A stretch of DNA of 44,830 bases from Spirochaetes bacterium GWF1_51_8 (lineage in GTDB: Bacteria > Spirochaetota > Brevinematia > Brevinematales > GWF1-51-8). Both the position numbers and the translations under genes were made by a program. The notes below the pieces were generated by a model. That model was not told where the DNA came from and made no database searches. It worked only from the letters and a program-made list of their open reading frames with translations. Location of the stretch: NCBI GenBank assembly GCA_001829415.1, contig MIBE01000050.1, positions 1-44,830 of the forward strand, written 5' to 3'. This document shows positions 13,223-21,642 of this stretch, in pieces; the stretch's first letter is position 1, and each line of letters opens with the position of its first letter.

Positions 13223-14824
13223 TTACTTATCCCAGTACAGTATTTTATATTCCTGCTTCTTGACCGTGTTCCCGCCGGTGTCGATCGTTTCGATCATGAC
13301 CAAATTCCCCTTGGCGTCGTAGGTGTAAACACTCCTGCTTTCTAACAAGTTCGCGGGGGAATACTCCTTCTTCGTGATCAGGCGGCCCTTGTTGTTGTAC
13401 CAGAGTAGGTAGCCGTACTCGACAATCCCCGCCGGGGTGATCTTCCGTTCTTCCATCACTTGGCCGGAGTCGTTAAAGATATACTGATAGGTATACTCGA
13501 GCGTGCCCGCGCTGTCGTACTTTTTTTCCTTGGCGAGTTTGCCGTCGGAAGTGTAGAGGTATTCGAGGCGATACACAAGTTTGCCGTCGGGGGACTTACA
13601 GGCGATACTCTGCGCGACGCCCTTCGAGTCGTTGGAGTAGGCGTAGACCGAGTCGATCTTGCCGTCGGGACTGTAGTCCGTCTCGCCGGTCAGGAAACCC
13701 TTCGTGTCATAGACATAGGTATAACGGTAGCCCTTGCTGTTGTCGGGATAGACCTCGTTCTGCTCGGCCAACAGACCTTTCGGGTTATAGGAATACTTGA
13801 GGGTATAATCGATTTTGGATTTGTCGTTATAGAATATCTCTTCTATAATATGATTCTTGTCGTCGAACTTGTACTTGGTGAATCCGTCGATCTTACCGCC
13901 CGGTGAGAAATAGTACTTCTGGATCATGTTTCCGGTTTTATCGTAGAGGTATTTCTGCACCGAGAGGTAACTGCCCTTCATATAGTTATACGAGGCGACG
14001 ATATTCATGTCCTTTTCGTCATAGTGATAGTAAACAATCTTCTCGACCTGCGAGGAACTGAAATAGGTCGAGTGTTCGATGGGTTTCCTGAGGGTGTTGT
14101 AGGCGAACTCTTCCCAATTCTTCAGCATGCCGTTCTGGTCGTAATACTTCTTCGAAGTGATGTTCTTCGATGTGTCGTAGCCGTAAGCGGTCTTCCCGGT
14201 GAGTTTCGGCTTCGGGTCGAACTGGCTCTTATAGTAGTTCTCCTCTTCGAGCACACAGCCTTCCCCGTCGCAGACATAGTCCTTCTTGGACGTGACGACA
14301 TTCCCGTTCTCGAACGTCTCCTCCATCAGGAGAAATCCGGTTTCGTCATAGGTGTACTTCGTGATCGTCACCGTTTTTCCCTTTGCGCCGTCCGCGGTGA
14401 CAGTTTTGGTGAGCGGTTTTCCCTGGGCGCCGTAGAGGAATTCGATCAGGGTCTTGGTTTTCGACGCGCCGTTATCGATAGATACCGATTTGAATTCGCG
14501 GTTGGTAGTGAGGATGAAACGGCAGACATAGAGCGACTGGTCGTAGAACTTGCCCTCGACCGTGATCATCGTCCTGTCCGGATTGTAGGCGATTTTGAAA
14601 TCGCCGGTCGGGTCCTTGATAGACGTCATCCAGCCGGACAGGTCGAACTGGTAGACTGTCGAGAACGGTGATGAAGGCTCGCCGTCCGACCACTGCTTAA
14701 TCGTTCCCTCGAAGCGTGTGAGAAGGATCGAGTAGAGGCCTTGATAATCCTCGGGAATAATCCCGTAAACCGTGCCCGCGGAAAACATTACTGCGGCGAT
14801 AAACAACACACCCAGATTTTTCAT
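13223..14824 (-). CDS. Exported YD/RHS-like repeat protein
   Basis: The protein has 533 residues. A signal peptide (MKNLGVLFIAAVMFSAGTVYG) is followed by about fifteen loose repeats of roughly 25 residues with the pattern Y-x-YD-xx-G-xx...E-xx-Y-xx-G (for example KYLYDKTGNMIQKYYFSPGG, YVYDTKGFLTGETDYSPDG). This resembles the YD repeats of RHS proteins and of Bacteroidota/spirochaete exported repeat proteins, but no RHS core motif or toxin domain is present. Likely cell-surface or periplasmic, perhaps carbohydrate-binding; function unknown. The final codons (QEYKILYWDK) recur as a remnant at 12383-12421. It lies 78 bases downstream of the J-domain gene on the same strand. Confidence 0.8.
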   Translation of the reverse strand: MKNLGVLFIAAVMFSAGTVYGIIPEDYQGLYSILLTRFEGTIKQWSDGEPSSPFSTVYQFDLSGWMTSIKDPTGDFKIAYNPDRTMITVEGKFYDQSLYVCRFILTTNREFKSVSIDNGASKTKTLIEFLYGAQGKPLTKTVTADGAKGKTVTITKYTYDETGFLLMEETFENGNVVTSKKDYVCDGEGCVLEEENYYKSQFDPKPKLTGKTAYGYDTSKNITSKKYYDQNGMLKNWEEFAYNTLRKPIEHSTYFSSSQVEKIVYYHYDEKDMNIVASYNYMKGSYLSVQKYLYDKTGNMIQKYYFSPGGKIDGFTKYKFDDKNHIIEEIFYNDKSKIDYTLKYSYNPKGLLAEQNEVYPDNSKGYRYTYVYDTKGFLTGETDYSPDGKIDSVYAYSNDSKGVAQSIACKSPDGKLVYRLEYLYTSDGKLAKEKKYDSAGTLEYTYQYIFNDSGQVMEERKITPAGIVEYGYLLWYNNKGRLITKKEYSPANLLESRSVYTYDAKGNLVMIETIDTGGNTVKKQEYKILYWDK

Positions 14825-14902
14825 AAGTACTCCCGGTAAATATAACTTTTTTTAGTGGTACAATATATTCCTTTATTAATTGCTTCCCTCTTGATTATTC
14901 TA

Positions 14903-15190
14903 TTATTTCCACATCGGATCGTTCCCGAAACGGCGGTCCCAGAAATCCTGAGCCGTTTCTCCGATTCTCCCTTTAACGGAAATCGGATAGTTTTCACAGT
15001 ACTCAAGAAGCAGTTTATAAGACTCGTTTAGCAATGCTGTTTTTTCGTTGCACTCCGCCATGTTATCCGAGCATCTGTCGGGATGTACTTCCCTGAGCAA
15101 TTTCTTGTATTGGGCTTTCAGTTCTTTAATCGAGAATGTTTCCGGTAAATCTATTCTCAACGCGGCTTGTAAAATGCGTTCGTTTATCAT
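14903..15190 (-). CDS. Small J-domain protein
   Basis: A 95-residue protein with a single J-domain-like region: ETFSIKELKAQYKKLLREVHPDRCSDN contains the HPD motif between helices II and III, and ALLNESYKLLLEYCE fits helix III. There is no Gly/Phe or zinc-finger region. J domains stimulate the ATPase of an Hsp70 partner; such mini-J proteins usually serve a specific client. It follows a methyltransferase gene by 12 bases and precedes the YD-repeat gene by 78, so co-transcription with both is plausible, but no functional link is evident. Confidence 0.8.
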   Translation of the reverse strand: MINERILQAALRIDLPETFSIKELKAQYKKLLREVHPDRCSDNMAECNEKTALLNESYKLLLEYCENYPISVKGRIGETAQDFWDRRFGNDPMWK

Positions 15191-15202
15191 TTTTTCATCC
15201 TT

Positions 15203-15826
15203 CTATACCGGCTTTTTACCGCTGACAACGACAAACGATCCTTCACCGAATCCACTTCGGACATCAGCTTCTGCCGATTTCCCGAAAATCGTCTGTCTGT
15301 ATTCAAATCCGACAAATCCTGCATCTTTCAAGAAGTCTTCAATCTCAGTGACACTAAAAAATTCGGCCTCACGGTAAAATAGGCTATCCTTTTTATGTAA
15401 AAGGTATTCCTTTCCGAGTTCGCTTTCTTTATCCACAAATCCGATAATCAGCGTCCCGCCCGGTTTTAATACCTTTTTCGCTTCTAAGAGCGCATGAAGG
15501 GGATCGTCCACAAAACAGATGGTTGTAACCATTAGCGTGAAATCAAAACGCGAACTGTCATACGGAAGATGTTCGGCAACCCCAAGTGTCGTAATAATTC
15601 CTTTTTCCCGCGCGGTTTCCAACATAGTCGCCGAAGGATCGATACCGTAACGGATTTCAAGCGGCACGGCGAATCGTCCTGTCCCGACCCCGATCTCAAG
15701 CCCTTCTCCGCCGAGTGGGACCAGTTCGCGGACAGCATTTAGTTCGTTTATATACTGCGGCTTATGAATATCAAACCATGCTTCATAGCGTTCTTTATTG
15801 AGATCGAACGCTTCGGTTTTCGGCAT
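15203..15826 (-). CDS. Class I SAM-dependent methyltransferase
   Basis: The protein has 207 residues. SAM-binding motif I is GLEIGVGTGRFAVPL, the acidic strand end is YGIDPS, and motif post-I/IV is PYDSSRFDFTLMVTTICFVDDP, followed by AKKVLKPGGTLIIGFVD. The pattern is of the UbiE/Methyltransf_11 type. The substrate cannot be told from sequence. The gene is the first of a minus-strand run (methyltransferase, J-domain, YD-repeat). RBS: GGAG about 6 bases before the ATG at 15826. Confidence 0.85.
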   Translation of the reverse strand: MPKTEAFDLNKERYEAWFDIHKPQYINELNAVRELVPLGGEGLEIGVGTGRFAVPLEIRYGIDPSATMLETAREKGIITTLGVAEHLPYDSSRFDFTLMVTTICFVDDPLHALLEAKKVLKPGGTLIIGFVDKESELGKEYLLHKKDSLFYREAEFFSVTEIEDFLKDAGFVGFEYRQTIFGKSAEADVRSGFGEGSFVVVSGKKPV

Positions 15827-15874
15827 ACTCCGCTCCTTGAAGAGAACATATCATTTTTTTATTGATTTTTAAAT

Positions 15875-16696
15875 CTATTTCTTCTTTACCGTGCCGAACT
15901 TTTTTCCGTTACCCCATACCCCGACTGTGTTCGATGAAATTTTCAGCTCCATATCCATCTTGAACGGCGGAAAGTATGCCGTCATGGAGCTGTCGGACAC
16001 GCTGAACGGATACCCGGTGAAGTAGGCCTGTTCGGGCAAGGTGACGATGACGCGCTTGCCGTTATAGGTGCCCATCCCGAACGTGAAACTCCCGCCCGCC
16101 GCCCATGCTCGGATATCCATGAACGCGACGACGCCGGTGTAGACTCCGCTCCATTTCGACGGAATAGGGCTGTCGTTGCCCGCGCCGGACTGACGTGTGA
16201 AACGCCCGATCTCCTTGCCGTTCTGGGTGATCACGATCTGGCCGTTCGTATAGGAAAAGACCTGTTCGCCCTTGGACGTATTCACCGTCACTTTATTCTG
16301 CGTAATGACAGGGTGATTCCCGAGATAAAGGTAGTACTCCGGGATGGTAATCATATACGGAATGTTTTTATAGACCTTTCCCGACGAGTAGGTGATGCTG
16401 CCGTTAGCGACTACTATTTTTTCGGACGAGCCGTTGAGTTTCCCGGTATAGACCCCGTTCCATGTCTTTGGTACGCTCTGGAGGTGAGCCTCTTCGGGTA
16501 CGACGATTTGAACCGGCGGTTCCCCGATATAAGTATTGACAGGTTTGGAGTTTTTCTTCGGCGAGATGTATTTGACGACCTGTTTCGTGACAAAGCCCGT
16601 GATTCCCGAACCCCAGAACGGTTTCAGGAGCCATGCGCCGAAGACAAGGCTGAATAGTGAAAACAGGATGATCAGTATGATACCGGATTTCTTCAT
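15875..16696 (-). CDS. Membrane-anchored exported protein with two internal repeats
   Basis: The start at 16696 (MKKSGIILIILFSLFSLVFG) is chosen over the upstream in-frame ATG at 16744 because it gives a normal export signal or anchor. The 273-residue product has two copies of a beta-rich unit, each opening with P-x-W-x-GVYTG (VPKTWNGVYTGKL and IPSKWSGVYTGVV) and including strands such as YMITIPEYYLYLG and VIVTLPEQAYFTG. No known family recognised. Likely periplasmic or surface. It is transcribed away from the Omp85-like gene. Confidence 0.65.
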   Translation of the reverse strand: MKKSGIILIILFSLFSLVFGAWLLKPFWGSGITGFVTKQVVKYISPKKNSKPVNTYIGEPPVQIVVPEEAHLQSVPKTWNGVYTGKLNGSSEKIVVANGSITYSSGKVYKNIPYMITIPEYYLYLGNHPVITQNKVTVNTSKGEQVFSYTNGQIVITQNGKEIGRFTRQSGAGNDSPIPSKWSGVYTGVVAFMDIRAWAAGGSFTFGMGTYNGKRVIVTLPEQAYFTGYPFSVSDSSMTAYFPPFKMDMELKISSNTVGVWGNGKKFGTVKKK

Positions 16697-16772
16697 GGCA
16701 ATTCCATTTTTTAACATTATAGCAGGTTTCGCCGGGGAAATCAAACCAATGCGGGTTTATCCGTTCCGGGGG

Positions 16773-16800
16773 TTGACATACGGTAATTCCGTATTATAAT
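16773..16800 (+). promoter_or_regulatory. Consensus promoter of the Omp85-like gene
   Basis: TTGACA at 16773-16778, a 16-base spacer and TATAAT at 16795-16800: both hexamers are perfect. AGGAGG lies just before the ATG at 16825. This is the clearest promoter in the window and suggests strong expression. Confidence 0.75.
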
Positions 16801-16824
16801 GACTCATCTGAAAAGGAGGAATTC

Positions 16825-18066
16825 ATGAAGCGGATTGTTTTAATAGTTTCGATTTTCATAGGGATGTATTCGTTAGCGATGGCGCAGGAGACGAACGCCG
16901 CGGTTCCGGCGACAAACACCCCTTCCGCATTTCCGGAAGAGGGCATCGCGTTCAAGCCGTTTCCGCTCGTGTACTACGATGCGGACGCCGGACTCGGGTT
17001 TGGAGTGAGCGTGTCGCTTTTCGGCTACGACGGCAAATCGAAAGAGTATCTTTGGAAGATTTACACCGAGTTCACTTATACGACGAAGGGACAGATGGAT
17101 CCCGATATCCGTTTCGATATCCCGTCGATCTGGATCGCCGGTCAGCCGTTCAGACTCCAGGGAATGGCCGAGTACCTCTATGCGCTCGCGGAGAATTTCT
17201 ACGGATACTCCGGTTCGATGGTTGACCCGCTGGTGACTGTCGGCCACACCAATTCGACCAATTACTTTTACCAGCAATGGCATCCTTATCTGTTTTTCAC
17301 GATCAGCACTCCGTTGGCGTGGGGTAAGCAGTTCGGGCACGACAAGACATTAGACCTGATTGTCGGGACATGCATCGAGTCCTATACATTCCAGACTAAC
17401 GAATCCCAGCCGGTGAAGCTTCCGTCCTACCTGATGAATACTCAGCCGTTAGGGATAGCAGGCGGGGTGGTGTGGTCGATGGTGGTCGGGCTCCGTTTCG
17501 ACAACCGCGACTTCGCGCCCAATCCCCATACGGGAACCTATAACGAACTCTTAGCGGAATTCGCGCTCGCCGGGGGCTATAACTACTCGCGTCTCTCCTT
17601 CACCCATTCCGCGTATTTTACGCCGTTCGGGGGATATAAAAATCTGATCCTCGCGGAACGCCTGATGATCGATCAGTTGTTCGGCGACGTCCCGTTCTTT
17701 AAAGCGCAGAAGATCGGAAGCACCACCGTGCCTCTTTTCGACGGGATCGGCGGCGGGGACACGATGCGCGGGATCGCGAAATACCGCTTTATCGATAACC
17801 TGAAAGTCATATTTACGCCTGAGATCAGATGGCGCTTCCTCGACTTTGGCCCGTTCCTCTGGGATATGTGGCATCTCGAACTGGTCGTCTTCTCGGATAT
17901 CGGTAACTCGTGGAAAAACTTCGAGGACTTCGCGTTCTCGGAAATCTATGCCACGTGGGGTCTCGGACTCCGGATTCTCTGGGGCGAAGACTTTATTATC
18001 GCGGCGGACTTCGGTTTCTGGCGCGACCAGATGGGTGTATATATCGGTTTCGATCACCAGTTCTGA
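16825..18066 (+). CDS. Omp85-superfamily outer membrane barrel protein (BamA/TamA C-terminal type)
   Basis: The protein has 413 residues. A signal peptide ends at SLAMAQ. The mature part is rich in alternating aromatic/polar beta strands, and the region GGGDTMRGIAKYRF corresponds to the conserved (V/L)RGF/Y element of Omp85 barrels. RFDNRDFAPNPHTGTY is the usual strand motif of the bacterial surface antigen domain (PF01103). The C-terminus ends in Phe (GFDHQF), as outer membrane proteins do. There are no obvious POTRA domains, so it belongs with the short barrel-only members, possibly in lipid or protein export. The last 21 bases recur at the end of the HEPN gene (18811-18831). Confidence 0.8.
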   Translation: MKRIVLIVSIFIGMYSLAMAQETNAAVPATNTPSAFPEEGIAFKPFPLVYYDADAGLGFGVSVSLFGYDGKSKEYLWKIYTEFTYTTKGQMDPDIRFDIPSIWIAGQPFRLQGMAEYLYALAENFYGYSGSMVDPLVTVGHTNSTNYFYQQWHPYLFFTISTPLAWGKQFGHDKTLDLIVGTCIESYTFQTNESQPVKLPSYLMNTQPLGIAGGVVWSMVVGLRFDNRDFAPNPHTGTYNELLAEFALAGGYNYSRLSFTHSAYFTPFGGYKNLILAERLMIDQLFGDVPFFKAQKIGSTTVPLFDGIGGGDTMRGIAKYRFIDNLKVIFTPEIRWRFLDFGPFLWDMWHLELVVFSDIGNSWKNFEDFAFSEIYATWGLGLRILWGEDFIIAADFGFWRDQMGVYIGFDHQF

Positions 18067-18093
18067 ACCTGTTAAGTGGAGAATGGAGCGATA

Positions 18094-18423
18094 GTGAATA
18101 ACACGGAATTATTGAACTACATAGCCGATAAGATAAAACATGAATTGGGAAAGAGGAATATACCTGTTCTGAAACTAATCCTGTTCGGGAGCAGGGCAAG
18201 GGGCGACGAACGTGCCGACAGTGACTGGGACATTTTGGCCGTAACCGGAAGAACGGTCGAATGGAAAGAAAAACGCGAGATATGGTTTGAGTTATCATCG
18301 GCGCTTTCGGAGCAAGGGCTTTCCGTCGATATCATGATAAAATCGGACGAAGAGTTTTCGAGGGATAGTTCGGATAAGGGTAAGGTAAGTTACTATTCCT
18401 GTAAAGAGGGAGTCATGCTTTGA
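18094..18423 (+). CDS. mntA: MNT-type minimal nucleotidyltransferase (MntA-like antitoxin)
   Basis: The protein has 109 residues from the GTG at 18094, chosen because GGAG sits at 18085-18088; an alternative GTG at 18076 would add six residues. The active-site signature GSRARGDERADSDWDI and a later acidic strand (LSVDIMI) define the MNT fold. In MntA/HepT modules this enzyme AMPylates and neutralises the HEPN toxin encoded next to it. Here the HEPN gene overlaps its 3' end but is frameshifted. The pair is inserted just behind the Omp85-like gene. Confidence 0.85.
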   Translation: MNNTELLNYIADKIKHELGKRNIPVLKLILFGSRARGDERADSDWDILAVTGRTVEWKEKREIWFELSSALSEQGLSVDIMIKSDEEFSRDSSDKGKVSYYSCKEGVML

Positions 18424-18831
18424 ACCCCGAAACTATCGGACAATGGATCATCAAGGCGGAAAACGATTATAGAATCGGAATTCATGAGATGGACGAAGAA
18501 AATCCGGCGACTGATATGATCTGTTTTCATATGCAGCAGTGCGCGGAAAAATATCTTAAGGCATATCTGGCATATAAGGATAGTGAGATTCGGAAAACTC
18601 ATGATATCGCGGTGCTTTTTAAAGGAATGCTGTCTTATCGAAGGTAGCTTCAATGAGCTGCTTGAGCAAAAGGCGGCGCTATTGACTCCCTACGGAACGG
18701 TAATCCGATACCCGGACGATTTCTATATGCCGGATATCGAAGAGACCTCGGAGGCGGTGAAACTGGCCGAAACAGTAAAATCCTTTGTTCAGGCAAAACT
18801 GCACGATTCGGGTTTCGATCACCAATTCTAA
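18420..18831 (+). pseudogene. HEPN-domain protein gene (HepT-like), frameshifted
   Basis: The first frame (18420-18647) gives an HEPN N-terminal half (WIIKAENDYRIGIHEM, HMQQCAEKYLKAYLAYK, RKTHDIAVLFKG) and stops early. The expected continuation KECCLIEGSFNELLEQKAAL, ALLTPYGTVIRYPDDF and AVKLAETVKSFVQ follows in another frame to 18831. One extra base in CTTTTTAAAGG near 18615-18625 explains the break. HEPN proteins of this kind are RNase toxins. As read, the toxin would be truncated. The end of the second half (SGFDHQF) copies the Omp85-like protein's C-terminus. A sequencing error, a true mutation or programmed slippage are all possible. Confidence 0.8.
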
Positions 18832-18836
18832 TACTA

Positions 18837-18858
18837 GCCCCCGCGAGGGGGCTTCTTT
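18837..18858 (+). terminator. Intrinsic terminator after the HEPN gene
   Basis: Perfect 6-bp stem GCCCCC/GGGGGC with a GCGA loop, then TTCTTT. It lies right after the duplicated Omp85 tail and was probably the original terminator of the Omp85-like gene before the toxin module arrived. Confidence 0.75.
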
Positions 18859-18870
18859 ATGGGGAAACAG

Positions 18871-19629
18871 ATGAACAATAGTAAAGAGCGTTTCTCGGAC
18901 AGGGTGGAAAACTATGTCAAATACCGCCCGTCGTATCCCATCCCCGCGGTCGAGTACCTTCTCGGAGTGCTCGGGTGCGGCGCGGATTCTGTTGTCGCGG
19001 ATATCGGGGCGGGGACGGGAATTTTCTGCGCGCTGCTCCTCGGCCGTGTGAAGACTGTCTACGTGGTGGAGCCGAATTCCAATATGCTCGACGCGGCGAA
19101 GGCGGCGCTATCGGGAACCCCCGGCTTTGTGCCGTTGCACGCGCCCGCCGAGGCGACCGGCTTGCCGGACGGAAGCGCGGACGGGATTACCGCGGCGCAG
19201 GCGTTCCATTGGTTCGACCCGTCTGGGGCAAAGAAAGAATTCGCGCGTATTCTGAAACCCGGCCGACGGGTAGGGTTGATCTGGAACTGGCGGATCACCG
19301 ATAGCGGGGATTTCAGCCGCGCCTACGATGAACTTGTCCCGAAGTACTCCAAGGACTATAAGGAGGTCAACCATCACCGGCTGAACGACGGCGATTTCAG
19401 GGCATTTTTCAGGAATGGAGTCTATGACCGGAAGGATTTCCCGAACTCGCAGTATTTCGACTTCGAGGGCATTAAAGGACGTCTCCTGTCCGCATCCTAC
19501 GCTCCTAATCCCGGCCAGCCCGGGCACGAAGAGATGATCGCGGAACTGATGGAGCTTTTCGGGAAGCACAATTCCGGCGGAAGGGTGGAAATGCGTTACC
19601 GGACGGAAGTGTATACCGGGGAGGTATGA
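18871..19629 (+). CDS. Class I SAM-dependent methyltransferase
   Basis: The protein has 252 residues from the ATG at 18871 (MNNSKERFSDRVENYVKYRPSYP, the usual opening of this family); the ATG at 18859 sits against the terminator's T-run and is less likely. SAM motif I is VADIGAGTGIFCALL, the acidic residue follows in VYVVEPNSNML, and DGITAAQAFHWFDP with ARILKPGRRVGLIWN complete the fold. Similar proteins are annotated only as methyltransferases; the substrate is unknown. It stands alone, between a terminator and the promoter of the kinase gene. Confidence 0.85.
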   Translation: MNNSKERFSDRVENYVKYRPSYPIPAVEYLLGVLGCGADSVVADIGAGTGIFCALLLGRVKTVYVVEPNSNMLDAAKAALSGTPGFVPLHAPAEATGLPDGSADGITAAQAFHWFDPSGAKKEFARILKPGRRVGLIWNWRITDSGDFSRAYDELVPKYSKDYKEVNHHRLNDGDFRAFFRNGVYDRKDFPNSQYFDFEGIKGRLLSASYAPNPGQPGHEEMIAELMELFGKHNSGGRVEMRYRTEVYTGEV

Positions 19630-19713
19630 TATCGTTTCCTGTGAAAAGATTTTCCGTTAAAACCGCCTGAGCATTGAAAATATGAGGGCAATTTTCCGAA
19701 ATATAATTGTAAA

Positions 19714-19742
19714 TTGACATTCGTGACAAGTTGATATATGCT
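19714..19742 (+). promoter_or_regulatory. Predicted promoter of the coiled-coil kinase gene
   Basis: TTGACA at 19714-19719, a 17-base spacer and TATGCT at 19737-19742, followed by AAGGAG and the ATG at 19767. Confidence 0.65.
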
Positions 19743-19766
19743 TTTCCGGTGCAACAAGGAGCGATT

Positions 19767-21527
19767 ATGGCCAAAAAACCCAAAACCGGCACTAATTCCA
19801 GCGATTCCCGCGATCTGATGAAAAAGATCGTCGGGCTTGAGAACGACTTGCGCCGGGTGAACTCAATCCTGAAGACCAAGGACGAATATATCGCTCATCT
19901 CGAAAAAGTCTCCGAGGCTTATAACGCGCTCGCGACGCTCGCCGCCAAGGAAAGAAAAGAGGCGGATGAGATTATCCAGGCTCAAGAGATGATCCGCGAG
20001 TATATGGTTAAGGAAATCCGCGACGCCGAAGATGTGATCCACGCTCATGAGAGCCTGCACGGCCTCACGGTCAAGGAGAAGCTCCAGGCAGAGGCCACGA
20101 TCCGCGCACTCGAGAATCTGGAACAGCTTAGCGACAAGGAAAAAATCGAGGCGCAGAAACTGATCGACGCCCAGCAGAAAATCCTCGAACTTTCGACGAA
20201 TGAAAAACGCGAGGCACAGGATACGATCCGCGCGCAGGAAAACCTCCAGTCGCTGACCGACCGTGAGAGATACGAGGCCGAACAGATCATCCGCGCGCGA
20301 GAACAGCTCTCGATCCTGACGATACAGGAGCTTTCCCAACGCGATACCGCGTTAAGGAACGTCCTCGAGATCAACCATTCGATCAGTTCCCTCATGGACC
20401 CCGATATCCTGTTCGATAAAATACTGCGCAGCCTCGCGCAGAGCCTGAACGCCCAGCGCGGCGTGCTTTTTATCTCCGACGAGATCGGGCCTATTCCGAA
20501 AAGCCTTTACCGGCTCGAGGAACGCGACCTCGCGAAAAAGTCGTTCCGCTTCTCCTCGGCGATCATCGATGAAGTGATGCGTTCGAAGAAAAGCAAGATG
20601 GTGGTCAACCAGAAGATCAGGATCGGGCGGAAAAACTGCAACGTCTCGATTATCAGCGTGCCCTTACAGTACGAGGGAAAAATCCTCGGCGTGATCTATC
20701 TCGATACGATCTCCGATACGGATACGTTCAAGCACATGGATCAGGAAGTCGCGGAGATATTTTCCTCGCAGGCGTCGTTATCGCTCAATAACAGCGCGCT
20801 TTACGATAAGATACGCAAGCAGAACGACGAGCTTCTCAAGCTCATCAATCTCAAGACCCAGTTTATGAGCCATGTCTCCGAGTACCTCGCTCAGCCGGTC
20901 ACGAATATTCAGAACCAGCTCCAGAAGCTGATCGAGGATAAGACCCAGAGCCCGGAGATGAAGGAAAAAACGCTCACCCGTATCCTCGCGCAGGTGAATA
21001 AATTCGACAATACTGTCAACAAGGTGCTCAAAATCGCGTCCATCGAGCAGGAGGTAGACGACCTCTTCGCCGACAGGGTGAACTTCGCCAAACTCTGCCG
21101 CGAGACGATCGACCGTCATATAGAAGAACGCGAGAAGCGGAAAGTCACGATCACGATGAACTTCTCGCAGGAATTCCAGAACTTCCTCGGTAACGAGACG
21201 ATCATCCGGACTATCCTCGACGAGCTGATCTCCAACGCTATTTTCTATAACCGGACGAACGGGATAGTCGATATCCGCGGGTACAAGAAGGACGATTACC
21301 TGCTGGTCGATATTATCGATACCGGGCAGGGTGTGAAGGAAAAAGACCTCGATGGGATATTCAATCAGTTCTACCGGACAGAGGATTCCGCGACTATGAA
21401 CGAATGGGGCGCGGGGCTGGGGCTGTACATGGTCAAGACGTTTATCAACTATTACGGCGGTAAGGTAAAACTGCGGAGCAAATACGGAAAGGGAAGCACA
21501 TTTACTATTTCTTTCCTGATTCATTGA
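19767..21527 (+). CDS. Cytosolic GAF-domain sensor kinase with 21-residue coiled-coil repeats and a degenerate H-box
   Basis: The protein has 586 residues from ATG 19767 (AAGGAG upstream). The first about 200 residues form a coiled coil built from about six 21-residue units (AE-xx-I-x-A-x-E-x-L...KE-x, e.g. AEATIRALENLEQLSDKEK, AQDTIRAQENLQSLTDRER). A GAF domain follows (about 205-350; QRGVLFISDE, LGVIYLDT), then a HisKA-like helical pair and an intact ATPase domain (ELISNAIFY, DIIDTGQGV, GAGLGLYMV, GKGSTFTISF). The expected SHELRTPLTNI is SEYLAQPVTNI: the acceptor position is Glu372, although a His lies three residues earlier (His369). There is no membrane segment. It precedes ptsI by about 115 bases. 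It may be a pseudokinase or use an atypical His. Confidence 0.88.
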   Translation: MAKKPKTGTNSSDSRDLMKKIVGLENDLRRVNSILKTKDEYIAHLEKVSEAYNALATLAAKERKEADEIIQAQEMIREYMVKEIRDAEDVIHAHESLHGLTVKEKLQAEATIRALENLEQLSDKEKIEAQKLIDAQQKILELSTNEKREAQDTIRAQENLQSLTDRERYEAEQIIRAREQLSILTIQELSQRDTALRNVLEINHSISSLMDPDILFDKILRSLAQSLNAQRGVLFISDEIGPIPKSLYRLEERDLAKKSFRFSSAIIDEVMRSKKSKMVVNQKIRIGRKNCNVSIISVPLQYEGKILGVIYLDTISDTDTFKHMDQEVAEIFSSQASLSLNNSALYDKIRKQNDELLKLINLKTQFMSHVSEYLAQPVTNIQNQLQKLIEDKTQSPEMKEKTLTRILAQVNKFDNTVNKVLKIASIEQEVDDLFADRVNFAKLCRETIDRHIEEREKRKVTITMNFSQEFQNFLGNETIIRTILDELISNAIFYNRTNGIVDIRGYKKDDYLLVDIIDTGQGVKEKDLDGIFNQFYRTEDSATMNEWGAGLGLYMVKTFINYYGGKVKLRSKYGKGSTFTISFLIH

Positions 21528-21582
21528 TTACGCCATTATTCCCGCCGGAGCAGTCCCGGCTGTTATTATTCCGGGGGCGGAT

Positions 21583-21611
21583 TTGATTTTTTCCGGGAAT
21601 TGATTTATAAT
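21583..21611 (+). promoter_or_regulatory. Predicted promoter of ptsI
   Basis: TTGATT at 21583-21588, a 17-base spacer and TATAAT at 21606-21611. GGAGGA at 21633-21638 sits 5 bases before the TTG start. ptsI can thus be expressed apart from the upstream kinase. Confidence 0.65.
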
Positions 21612-21642
21612 TTTTGACTGAATTGTCACTTTGGAGGAATTT

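Noticed and set aside
13460-14671. Plus-strand frames of 148 and 215 codons within the YD-repeat gene
   Set aside because: Antisense shadows of the repeat codons; the minus-strand protein has a signal peptide and regular repeats.
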